Below are positions 1 to 7,987 of a stretch of 17,157 nucleotides of DNA, piece by piece. How positions within the stretch are numbered: the first letter of the stretch is position 1; every line of letters starts with the position of its first letter. Source of the stretch: Glo-17 sp964549735. GTDB taxonomy: Bacteria; Krumholzibacteriota; Krumholzibacteriia; LZORAL124-64-63. The notes beneath the pieces are model-generated. The model made no database searches. It saw nothing but the letters and a program-made list of their open reading frames with translations, and was not told the DNA's origin. The stretch lies in contig CAZJWO010000078.1 of NCBI GenBank assembly GCA_964549735.1, positions 1-17,157 of the forward strand, written 5' to 3'. Both the position numbers and the translations under genes were made by a program.

Positions 1-51
1 CCACCCACACCCTCTCCTACACTCTTTCCCTACACGACGCTCTTCCGATCT
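1..51. other. Illumina adapter and read tail at the 5' contig end (not genomic)
   Basis: Positions 19-51 match the 33-nt Illumina TruSeq read-1 adapter, ending in GCTCTTCCGATCT at 39-51; the match continues back to about position 17. Bases 1-16 are C-rich low-complexity sequence, as expected from low-quality read ends. Genomic sequence starts at about 52. Its exact reverse complement sits at the other end of the window, so both termini are places where assembly ran into adapter. Open frames crossing this segment, including the minus-strand frame ending in the peptide DRKSVV, are artefacts. Confidence 0.97.
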
Positions 52-53
52 CG

Positions 54-605
54 GTGATCGGCAACCTGCCCGTCGGCGCGACCTATCGGCTCGATACCGT
101 CAGCGCGGGCGTCGGCGTCACGGCGGGAGCCGTCGCCAGCGGCTGGCTCGCGCCGTCGCTGCCGGCGCTCTGGGCCAGCCCGCCCGGCCCGGACGCGCAG
201 CGCCTGGGTTGGCTGCTGGTGCTCATGGCGCTCGCCGGCCTGCTCGGCGGTCGCGCGGTCCACCTCGAGCGACGCGCCTGCCTCGGCCGGATGCTGGGCG
301 GCTACCGGAGCGTGCGCGACGGCGACCTGGTCTTGCTGGAGAAGCTGCACGACCGCTGCCTGCTGGTGACCGGCCTGCGTGGCGCGCTGCTGACCTGCGC
401 CTGGGCGCTGGCGACCGCCGCGATCTGGCGGCTGGCTTTCTCGCCGCTGCCGGACATCGTGCGTCAGTCGCTGGGTCTGCTGCCGTATCTCGTGCCGCTG
501 CTGGCGGTCGGGTCGCTGCTCGAACGCTACGGCCACCGTCATGCGCTGCCGCTGGTCGCCGCGGGCGCCGCGACCGGGTTCGTGCTGCTGAGGTTCGTCT
601 TCTAG
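54..605 (+). CDS. PTS mannose/fructose/sorbose-family transporter subunit IIC (5' partial)
   Basis: This is the membrane channel subunit of a mannose-family (EII-Man) phosphotransferase system, which moves the sugar across the inner membrane while the EIIB subunit phosphorylates it. The 183 visible residues are strongly hydrophobic, with several likely membrane segments (about residues 52-66, 105-125, 140-155 and 163-183). They begin with an IGNLPVG stretch resembling the interior of EIIC proteins. Family members are usually about 230-270 residues, so about 60-80 N-terminal residues are missing. The GTG at 54 is probably an internal Val codon next to the adapter junction, not the true start. 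The EIID gene follows after 15 nt, which supports the assignment. EIIA and EIIB genes are not visible and are expected upstream. Identity rests on hydrophobic pattern and context more than on a catalytic motif. Confidence 0.78.
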   Translation: MIGNLPVGATYRLDTVSAGVGVTAGAVASGWLAPSLPALWASPPGPDAQRLGWLLVLMALAGLLGGRAVHLERRACLGRMLGGYRSVRDGDLVLLEKLHDRCLLVTGLRGALLTCAWALATAAIWRLAFSPLPDIVRQSLGLLPYLVPLLAVGSLLERYGHRHALPLVAAGAATGFVLLRFVF

Positions 606-620
606 CCGGAGCGAGGATGC

Positions 621-1418
621 ATGCCGCCGCGACCTTCGACCACCCCACCCGCCGCTCCGGTCGGCGAGCTGGCACGTCCGGTGGCGTGGCGCGTGTTCTG
701 GCGCTGTCTGACGCTGCAGGCCTCCTGGAACGAGCAACGGATGCAGAACCTCGGTCTGCTGGCCGCGCTGGCGCCGTGGTTCCGACGCCAGGGCATGTCG
801 CCGCAGCACTTGCGCGGCGTCTGCCGGCGTTACTACGGCTACTTCAACACGAATCCCTACCTGGCCGGCTACGTCGTCGGCGGCCTTCTGCACCTCGAAC
901 AGGCGCGCGCGCGGGGCGAGGCGGTCACCGACCGCCAGGTGGGTTGGCTGCGCGATACGCTCGCCAGGGCCTGCGGCGCGCTCGGAGACCAGATATTCTG
1001 GCTGGGCTTGCGGCCGGCCCTCATGCTGGCCGCCAGCCTGCTCGGTCTGTGCGGTCGCTGGGACCTGGTCCTGCTGCTGGTCGGCGGTTTCGCCGCCGGC
1101 CAGCTCTGGTGGCGCTGGCGCAGCCTGATCGCGGGTCACGCGCTGGGCGCGCAGGTCGTCGGCGTCATCGGCCGTCCGGCGTGGCACCGGACGTTCGCCT
1201 GGACGCGGCGGGCGGCGCTGGCCTTGACGGGCGTCGTCGTTGGCGTTTACTTCGCCAGCATCGCCGGGCCGGGGGAGGCCGTCGGATCCGTTCGTTTGCT
1301 CGGACTGCTCTGCCTGGGGCTGGGCCTGCCGTTGCTGGTGCGGCAGCAGATTTCGGCCGAGCTGCAGTTGCTGCTGGGATTCGTATGCGTGCATCTTGTC
1401 GTTCTGGTCCTGGCGTGA
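621..1418 (+). CDS. PTS mannose/fructose/sorbose-family transporter subunit IID
   Basis: This is the second membrane subunit of the mannose-type PTS; it packs with EIIC to form the sugar translocator. The 265-residue protein shows hallmarks of EIID: LQASWNEQRMQNLG near residues 32-45, YFNTNPYLAGYVVGG near 74-88, and LGDQIFWLGLRP near 121-132. Hydrophobic segments follow at about 132-162, 194-214 and 223-265. The length is close to the family norm of about 270-285 residues. The ATG at 621 is preferred because GGAGCGAGG (608-616) lies just upstream; another ATG at 617 is out of frame. The gene starts 15 nt after the EIIC stop and is followed 38 nt later by HPr, so it is almost certainly cotranscribed with the general PTS proteins. 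Sugar specificity cannot be read from the sequence. Confidence 0.9.
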   Translation: MPPRPSTTPPAAPVGELARPVAWRVFWRCLTLQASWNEQRMQNLGLLAALAPWFRRQGMSPQHLRGVCRRYYGYFNTNPYLAGYVVGGLLHLEQARARGEAVTDRQVGWLRDTLARACGALGDQIFWLGLRPALMLAASLLGLCGRWDLVLLLVGGFAAGQLWWRWRSLIAGHALGAQVVGVIGRPAWHRTFAWTRRAALALTGVVVGVYFASIAGPGEAVGSVRLLGLLCLGLGLPLLVRQQISAELQLLLGFVCVHLVVLVLA

Positions 1419-1456
1419 GCCGGACGGCAGGCGACCGGTAGCGAAGGAATGAGACC

Positions 1457-1735
1457 GTGAAGACCGCCCTGGCCAACGTATCCGATCCGGTGGGATTCCA
1501 CCTGCGCGCCGCAGGGCGCATCGTCAAGTTGACGAAGCGCTACCAGTGCGAAGTCGTCATCCGCTACCAGGGGCGCGCCGCCAATGCCAAGAGCATCATG
1601 GGCCTGGCCAGCCTCGCCGCCGAGTACGGGGCGGAGGTCCAGATCGAGTGCGACGGTCCCGACGAGAACGAAGCCCTCGCGCATCTGGTCCAGCTGATCG
1701 CCGTGGAGTTGGCGCAACCGGAGGCGGGGGTCTGA
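1457..1735 (+). CDS. ptsH: Phosphocarrier protein HPr
   Basis: HPr takes phosphate from Enzyme I on a histidine and passes it to EIIA domains. The 92-residue protein has the active-site motif GFHLRAAG, with His at residue 15 exactly as in canonical HPr (usual form GLHARPA). It also has the regulatory-site motif NAKSIMGL, with Ser at residue 46. Ser46 is the residue that HPr kinase/phosphorylase modifies in organisms that have that enzyme, so kinase control is possible but unproven here. The start is GTG at 1457, with AAGGA at 1444-1448 giving 8-nt spacing. The ATG at 1449 opens only three codons before a stop that overlaps the real start, so it is rejected. The stop is one base from the Enzyme I start, indicating translational coupling. 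Confidence 0.95.
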   Translation: MKTALANVSDPVGFHLRAAGRIVKLTKRYQCEVVIRYQGRAANAKSIMGLASLAAEYGAEVQIECDGPDENEALAHLVQLIAVELAQPEAGV

Positions 1736-1736
1736 C

Positions 1737-3497
1737 GTGCGCGCCTTCAACGGTATCCCGGCGGCGCCGGGCTACGCGGTCGGCACGGTGCGGCACCTGC
1801 ATCGCGCGGTCGTGCGGGTGCAGAGAAGGACGATCGCCTCCGATGCGGTGGCCGCCGAGAGGCAGCGATTCGAGGCTGCGGTCGCGCGAGCGCGGCGGGA
1901 GCTGACCGGCCTGCGCGACAAACTCGCCCGCCAGCTCGGCGCCGATGAGGCGGCGATCATCGAGAGCCAGCTCCTGATGCTCGAGGACGAGCTGGTCTGG
2001 GACGTGACGCACGCGCGGATCCGCAGCCAGCTCGTCAACGCCGAAGCGGCGTTCGCGCGCGCGATCGGCGACCTCGTCATGCAGCTGAACGGCATGCGCG
2101 AGGCGCCGCTGCGTGAACGCATCGCCGATCTGCGGGACCTCGAGGATCGCGTCCTGCGCGCCTTCGAGCCCACCGCGGCGGCCGCCGCGGAGCCGCGCTG
2201 GGTCGAGCCGGCGATCGTGGTCGCGGCCGATCTGGCGCCCAGCGAGACCGCCGCCCTGGACCACGACAAGGTGCTGGGGTTCGTCACCGACGAGGGCGGC
2301 AGCACGGGCCACGTCGCCATTCTGGCGCGCAGCCTGGGCCTGCCCGCCGTCTGCGGCCTCGGCGGCGCCGCGATGTCGTTGCCCGAAGGATCCTGCGTCG
2401 CGGTGGACGGCAACGTGGGCCGCGTCATCAGCGATCCCGACGAAGAGACGCGCGGTCGCTTCCTGACGCTCAGGCAGGAGCAGATCAAGGTCAGCCGCAA
2501 GCTGGACTACCTGCGCGACCTGCCGGCGGTGACCCCCGACGGCCGCCGCGTGCTGATGCTCGCCAATATCGAGCTGCCGATCGAACTCGAGGAGGCGCTC
2601 GCCCGCGGCGCCGAGGGCATCGGCCTCTTGCGCACGGAGTACCTCTACTTCCAGCATCGGGACATCCCCGGGGAAGAAGACCAGGTCGCCATCTACGCGA
2701 ACGTGCTGCAACGCATGGCGGAGCGGCCCGTCATCTTCCGCACGCTCGACGTGGGCGGCGACAAGGTTTCGGACTATCTGGGCGCCAAGCGCGAGTACAA
2801 TCCCTTCCTCGGCTGGCGGGGCATCCGCTTCTCGCTGTCGAACCGCGGCCTGTTCAAGACGCAGATCCGCGCCATCTACCGCGCCGCGGCCGCCGGTCGG
2901 GCGCACGTCATGTTCCCGATGATCACCGGCGTCGAGGAACTGCGCGCGACGCTGGAGATCTGCGCCGAGGCGCGCGACGAATTGCAGCGCGAGGGCCGTC
3001 CCTACCGCGCCGACCTGCCGGTGGGCATGATGATCGAGACGCCGGCGGCGGCCGCGGTGGCCGATCTGCTCGCGCGCGAGTGCGATTTCCTGAGCATCGG
3101 ATCGAACGATCTCATCCAGTACACTCTGGCCATGGACCGCGGCAACCGCCGCGTCGCGTACCTCTACCGCCCCTTGCATCCCGCAGTGCTGCGCACGTTG
3201 CGCGCGATCGTCGCCGCGGGGCGGACCGCGGGAGTTCCGGTCGGCCTGTGCGGCGAGATGGGTTCGGAGACCCGCCTGGCCGAGGTGCTGCTCGGCTTGG
3301 GACTCGACGAGATCAGCATGCACAGCGCCGCGTTGCCGAAGATCAAGCAGGTCATCCGCTGGACCGACTATGCCGAGGCGTGCCGGGTCGTCGACGCGCT
3401 GCTGGAGTTGGCGACCGCGGACGAGGCCGACGCCTGGCTGGCGGACTATGTCGCCGCCCGCAAGCTGGCCCGTCTGGCTGGGGACCAGGCGTCATGA
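1737..3497 (+). CDS. ptsI: PTS Enzyme I (phosphoenolpyruvate-protein phosphotransferase)
   Basis: This cytoplasmic enzyme autophosphorylates with PEP and phosphorylates HPr, starting the PTS relay. At 586 residues it has family-typical length and order: an N-terminal HPr-binding helical region (about 1-140); the swivelling phosphohistidine domain with GGSTGHVAILARSLGLPAV, His192 matching E. coli His189; and a C-terminal PEP-binding barrel. Barrel motifs include GAEGIGLLRTEYLY (about 291-304), FRTLDVGGDK (334-343), NPFLGWRGIR (355-364), SIGSNDLIQYTLAMDR (453-468) and GLCGEMGS, with Cys505 matching the conserved active-site Cys. The GTG start at 1737 lies 1 nt after the HPr stop, with a GGAGGCGGGGG purine tract just upstream inside ptsH. 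The residue before the active His is Gly where many homologues have Ser. The gene overlaps the next by 4 nt (ATGA). Confidence 0.97.
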   Translation: MRAFNGIPAAPGYAVGTVRHLHRAVVRVQRRTIASDAVAAERQRFEAAVARARRELTGLRDKLARQLGADEAAIIESQLLMLEDELVWDVTHARIRSQLVNAEAAFARAIGDLVMQLNGMREAPLRERIADLRDLEDRVLRAFEPTAAAAAEPRWVEPAIVVAADLAPSETAALDHDKVLGFVTDEGGSTGHVAILARSLGLPAVCGLGGAAMSLPEGSCVAVDGNVGRVISDPDEETRGRFLTLRQEQIKVSRKLDYLRDLPAVTPDGRRVLMLANIELPIELEEALARGAEGIGLLRTEYLYFQHRDIPGEEDQVAIYANVLQRMAERPVIFRTLDVGGDKVSDYLGAKREYNPFLGWRGIRFSLSNRGLFKTQIRAIYRAAAAGRAHVMFPMITGVEELRATLEICAEARDELQREGRPYRADLPVGMMIETPAAAAVADLLARECDFLSIGSNDLIQYTLAMDRGNRRVAYLYRPLHPAVLRTLRAIVAAGRTAGVPVGLCGEMGSETRLAEVLLGLGLDEISMHSAALPKIKQVIRWTDYAEACRVVDALLELATADEADAWLADYVAARKLARLAGDQAS

Positions 3498-4543
3498 GCG
3501 CGCGCACGCGAGCGGGCCAGGCGCAGATGCTCGCCTGGATCGAAGGTCTGACGCAGCAGCTGGCCGCCAGCGGCACCAGCCCCGGACTCGCCGGGATCGC
3601 GCCGCTGCCGGCGCCGCCCGCGCAGATCCTCTGTTGCGGCATGGGCGGCTCGAGCATCGCCGCGAGCCTGCTCGCCGACGGCTGGCGCGGCCTGACCGTG
3701 CCGCTGCTGGTCTGGCGGGATCACGGGCTGCCGGCCTGGGTCGACGAGCGGACCGTCGTGATCGCCTGCAGCCAGTCCGGCGAGACGCACGAGACGCTCG
3801 CGGCGGCGGCCGAGGCCCGGCGACGCGGTTGCCCGCTGCTGGCCGTCACCGGCGGCGGCCGGCTGTTGGCGATGGCCAGGCAGCGCGACGGCTTCCCTGC
3901 CGTCCAGACGCCCGGCGGACAACCGCCGCGGACGCTGCTCGGCGCTTCGCTCGGCGCCTTGCTGCACCTCTTGCACCGGCTGGACTGCCTGCCCGATCCG
4001 GCGCCGGCGATCGCCGCCGCCTGCGGGCAGATCGCCCAGGGAACGCTCGTGCAGCGAGCCGACGGTCGACCGGGCACGGCCGCCGACGCCCGCGCGCTGG
4101 CGAAACACCTGGCGGGTCGTTTCCCGGTGATCTACACTGCCGGCGCCCAGGCGCACGGCGCCGGACGCCGCTGGTTGGCTCAACTCAACGAGAACGCCAA
4201 GGCGCCCGGCCACCACGCCTGTTTTCCGGAGCTGGCGCACAACGAGATCGTCGGCTGGGATCTGGCGGCGTCGCAGCGGGACCTCTTCACCCTGGTCGTG
4301 TTGCGCGGCGCGGACCTGCCGGCCGAGATGGCGCGGTGCGTCGAGGCCGCGGTGCAGCTGCTGGCCGGCCAGTTCGCGGCGGTCCACGAGTACTGGGCCA
4401 GCGGCGCGGATGACCTGACCCGTGTGCTGGGCCTCATCTTGTTCGGCGATCACGTCAGCGCGCAGCTGGCGATCGTCAAGGGGATCGACCCGGTGCCCAT
4501 CGCCCGCATCGACGCGCTGAAGGCGCGGCTGCGCGGCGACTGA
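3494..4543 (+). CDS. Bifunctional phosphoglucose/phosphomannose isomerase (SIS fold)
   Basis: Predicted to interconvert fructose-6-P with both glucose-6-P and mannose-6-P, so a mannose-type PTS product could enter glycolysis directly. The 349-residue protein has two SIS-type halves. The first carries the glycine-rich GMGGSSIAASLL (about 49-60) and the phosphosugar-binding SQSGETHETL (93-102). The second carries the family signature NENAKAPGHHACFPELAHNE (232-251) and the C-terminal GDHVSAQLAIVKGIDPVPIARID segment (318-340). Glu233 and His249 are 16 residues apart, the spacing of the catalytic Glu and His in characterised archaeal PGI/PMI enzymes, and a Lys at 343 may be the third catalytic residue. 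The start is ATG 3494, in a 4-nt ATGA overlap with the ptsI stop; longer in-frame starts would run inside ptsI. Whether both activities are present needs assay. Confidence 0.9.
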   Translation: MSARTRAGQAQMLAWIEGLTQQLAASGTSPGLAGIAPLPAPPAQILCCGMGGSSIAASLLADGWRGLTVPLLVWRDHGLPAWVDERTVVIACSQSGETHETLAAAAEARRRGCPLLAVTGGGRLLAMARQRDGFPAVQTPGGQPPRTLLGASLGALLHLLHRLDCLPDPAPAIAAACGQIAQGTLVQRADGRPGTAADARALAKHLAGRFPVIYTAGAQAHGAGRRWLAQLNENAKAPGHHACFPELAHNEIVGWDLAASQRDLFTLVVLRGADLPAEMARCVEAAVQLLAGQFAAVHEYWASGADDLTRVLGLILFGDHVSAQLAIVKGIDPVPIARIDALKARLRGD

Positions 4544-4558
4544 ACAAGGAGAGACTGC

Positions 4559-5523
4559 ATGAAAGCCGTCATCCCCGCGGCGGGCATCGGCACCAGGCTG
4601 CGGCCCCATACCCTGAACAAGCCCAAGGCCCTGCTGGCGGTGGCCGGCCGGCCGATCCTGGCGCACATCGTCGATGATCTGGCGGCCGCCGGCATCGAGA
4701 GGTTCGTGGTCATCGTCGGCTACTACGGCCGGACTGTCCGCGAGTGGTTCGACGCCGCGCGGCCGGAGCTGGACATCGTCTACGTCGAACAGGAGCGCCG
4801 GCTCGGGCTCGGCCATGCCGTCTGGACGGCCCGCGAAGCGGTCGGCGACGAACCTTTCTTCTGCGTTCTCGGCGACACGATCCTCAAGGCCGACTACCAG
4901 ACCCTGCTGACGAGCCGCGAGAGCGTCATCGGCGTCCGTCAGGTCGACGATCCGCGGCGCTTCGGCGTCGTGGTCAAGGACGGCGAGCGCGTGACCGGCT
5001 TCGTCGAGAAGCCCGAGGTGCCGCCGAGCAATCTGGCCATCGTCGGCGCGTACCTCTTCCGCGAAGGGGGTGCGCTGTTCGACGCCCTGCAGCGGATCAT
5101 CCGCGAGGATCGGCGCACGCGCGGCGAATATCAGCTCACCGACGGCATGCAGATCATGCTGCAGGAGGGCCACGCCTTCCGCACCGTCGAGGTGAGCGAT
5201 TGGTACGACTGCGGCAAGCAGGAGACCTGGCTCGAGACGAACCGCGTCCTGCTCGCGCGCGATGCGGCGGCGGTGACCGCCGGCTACTGCCATTGCGATC
5301 CCACGGCCCGCGTGGCCGACTCGCGGCTCGGGCCCTACGTCAGCCTGGGCCCGGGCGTCGTCGTCGAGAACAGCGAGATCCGCGACACGATCGTCGGCGC
5401 CGGCAGCGTGCTGCGCGATTGCCGGCTCGCCGGCAGCCTGGTCGGCGAGCACTGCCGCGTCGAGGGTGTCGCCGGGACGATCAACATCGGCGATTTCTGT
5501 GAACTGACCGCAAAGGAGCAACG

Positions 5524-5527
<4 letters not shown>
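4559..5527 (+). CDS. Sugar-1-phosphate nucleotidyltransferase (RmlA-like, with hexapeptide tail)
   Basis: Predicted to make an NDP-sugar from a hexose-1-phosphate and an NTP, releasing pyrophosphate; glucose-1-P thymidylyltransferase or UTP-glucose-1-P uridylyltransferase are the best guesses. The 322-residue protein starts with the nucleotide-binding signature AAGIGTRLRPHTLNKPK (7-23). It then shows LGDTI with a metal-binding Asp (104-108), RRFGVVV (133-139), GFVEKPE (147-153), GEYQLTD (189-195) and WYDCGKQETWLETN (215-228). Residues of about 245-315 form short imperfect hexapeptide repeats, suggesting a small left-handed beta-helix as in long-form RmlA proteins. The ATG at 4559 has an excellent ribosome site, AAGGAGA at 4546-4552. 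The stop overlaps the metK start by 4 nt. Base and sugar specificity cannot be read by eye, so no symbol is given. Confidence 0.88.
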
Positions 5528-6669
<1,142 letters not shown>

Positions 6670-6686
6670 AGTCGCGCCGGGAGCGA

Positions 6687-6720
6687 TCGCACGGGCTAGC
6701 GCACGGGCTAGCGCACGGGC
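6687..6720. repeat. 12-bp tandem repeat (about 2.8 units) at a convergent gene junction
   Basis: The unit GCGCACGGGCTA occurs at 6687-6698 (first base differs), 6699-6710 (exact) and 6711-6720 (first ten bases). On the minus strand each unit reads CCC GTG CGC TAG in the frame of the lipoprotein gene, so the C-terminal Pro-Val-Arg codons and stop are repeated in frame past the first stop. The repeat nearly fills the 38-nt gap between metK and the lipoprotein gene. An 8-bp palindrome, GCGATCGC, adjoins it at 6683-6690. No intrinsic terminator with a T-run is present. Confidence 0.85.
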
Positions 6721-7823
6721 AGACGGAGCTCGGCCGTGATCGTCTGGCCGCTGGTCGTATCCGGATCGCACGCGTACGCGGTCAGGCGGGCCGAAAATTC
6801 CAGCGGATTCTGGGTCCAGGGGACCTCGTTGACGAACCGGATGTCGAGCGTCTCCTCGCCGCCCGCGGCGACCTTGGGCACCAGCCAGACCCAGCGCTTG
6901 ATGGCGAGCGCCGGGTCGTAGGTGACCGTACCGCTCGACGGCGTGCCGGAACTGTACTGGGCGATGCGCAGGATGCGGGGCAGCGTGCCGGCCACCCGGA
7001 GCGTGTAGGCATCCACGGGTCCGTCGTTGCGCAGGCGGATCGTGTAGGTGAAGGCGCTGTTCGGCACGGCCGGATCGACCATCTGCAGGATCGGCGTGCC
7101 GCTCGCGGGTGTCGAGAGCAGCCAGTCGGCGGTCAGGGACAGATCGGCGCCGGGACTCTCGACGACCGTCACGATGATCGTGTCGCTGCGCGTGGAGGAC
7201 AGCCCCGGGTCCTCCAGGCGCAGGACGATCATCTGATCCTCGCCGATCAGGTCCGGTAGGAACGAATGCAGCGGCGTCGGCGAGCGATAGATGGAGTCGC
7301 CGACGAGCCAGCGGAAGACGAAGCGTTCGTCGGTGTCTTCGACCGGGTCGTAGCCGCAGGTCGCGGCGATGGCGCTCATCTGCAGCGGCTTGCAGGCCTC
7401 GATGACCGTGCCGGGCACGTCGTCCACGAAGGAGAAGGCCTCGACGCTCAGCGTGTCCGCGATCGCCTCGACCTGCAGGCTGCGCGACGCCGTTTCGCCG
7501 CGATCGTCTTCGGCGGTGATCGTCACCGTGAAGAGCCCGGGCGTCCGGTAGACATGGTACGCGATGGAGGCGCCGTCCTCGACGACCGTGCCGTCGCCGA
7601 AATCCCAGGTCATCTTGAGCCAGTTGTTGCCGCCCGTCGGCTGCGACAGGGGTTTGCCGCCGGTGGCGTCGGCCCGGAAGTCCACGCGCATCGGCACGAC
7701 GCCGCAATCGCCGCTGGCGAACAGGCGCGTGATCGAGGGCTTGGGATCATCGTCCTCGCCGCAGCCGATCACCACGAACGCGGTCAGCGCGGCCAGCAGC
7801 AGGTACAGTCCTAGCTTTCTCAT
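6708..7823 (-). CDS. Putative PKD-domain lipoprotein, function unknown
   Basis: I do not recognise a specific family. The 371-residue product starts with a lipoprotein signal: basic MRK, a hydrophobic core, and lipobox VVIG-C with Cys21 as the lipidation site, followed by an acidic GEDDD linker. Residues of about 30-118 look like a PKD (Ig-like) domain, with WDFGDGTV at 73-80 and a TPGLFTVTITAEDD strand pair at 94-107. About 120-220 may be a second degenerate Ig-like domain. About 225-371 resemble DUF11/CARDB-type beta-sandwich repeats (SAFTYTIRLRNDGP at 256-269). It is probably a surface or periplasmic adhesion or structural protein. An upstream GTG at 7862 would add 13 residues before the signal, so ATG 7823 is preferred although its ribosome site (GGAG 12 nt away) is weak. 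It lies 164 nt downstream of lptG. Confidence 0.8.
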   Translation of the reverse strand: MRKLGLYLLLAALTAFVVIGCGEDDDPKPSITRLFASGDCGVVPMRVDFRADATGGKPLSQPTGGNNWLKMTWDFGDGTVVEDGASIAYHVYRTPGLFTVTITAEDDRGETASRSLQVEAIADTLSVEAFSFVDDVPGTVIEACKPLQMSAIAATCGYDPVEDTDERFVFRWLVGDSIYRSPTPLHSFLPDLIGEDQMIVLRLEDPGLSSTRSDTIIVTVVESPGADLSLTADWLLSTPASGTPILQMVDPAVPNSAFTYTIRLRNDGPVDAYTLRVAGTLPRILRIAQYSSGTPSSGTVTYDPALAIKRWVWLVPKVAAGGEETLDIRFVNEVPWTQNPLEFSARLTAYACDPDTTSGQTITAELRLPVR

Positions 7824-7918
7824 GAAGATCAACTGCTCCGGGCGGTTGCGAAGACGGAGCACCCGGCTGGCGGGTGCGGCCAGCGATCGGTCCGGCGCGC
7901 GTAAACCGCGGCCGGATC

Positions 7919-7947
7919 AATGTATAAACCTAGGTCGCCGCGGGCAA
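7919..7947 (-). promoter_or_regulatory. Possible sigma-70-like promoter for the PKD lipoprotein gene
   Basis: Read on the minus strand, TTGCCC (7947-7942) is followed after 17 nt by TACATT (7924-7919); the alternative -10 TATACA (7926-7921) leaves 15 nt. Each hexamer matches consensus at only about four of six positions. This is the one AT-rich patch in an otherwise GC-rich gap, and the spacer contains an 8-bp palindrome, ACCTAGGT (7928-7935), which could bind a regulator. Transcription would start near 7912, leaving a leader of about 90 nt. Readthrough from lptG remains an alternative. Confidence 0.3.
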
Positions 7948-7987
7948 GGAGTCCAGCGAAAAGGGCAAGGCCGGCCGGCCGCCGACG

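Noticed and set aside
30..1394. Minus-strand frame of 454 codons opposite the EIIC and EIID genes
   Set aside because: It ends inside the adapter (DRKSVV) and has Gln/Arg/Ala-rich low-complexity sequence.
1596..3323. Minus-strand frame of 575 codons opposite ptsI
   Set aside because: In register with ptsI on the other strand; a GC-bias shadow with no domain signal.
3446..5521. Minus-strand frame of 691 codons opposite the isomerase and nucleotidyltransferase genes
   Set aside because: Antisense register shadow of two well-supported genes; low-complexity composition and no motif.
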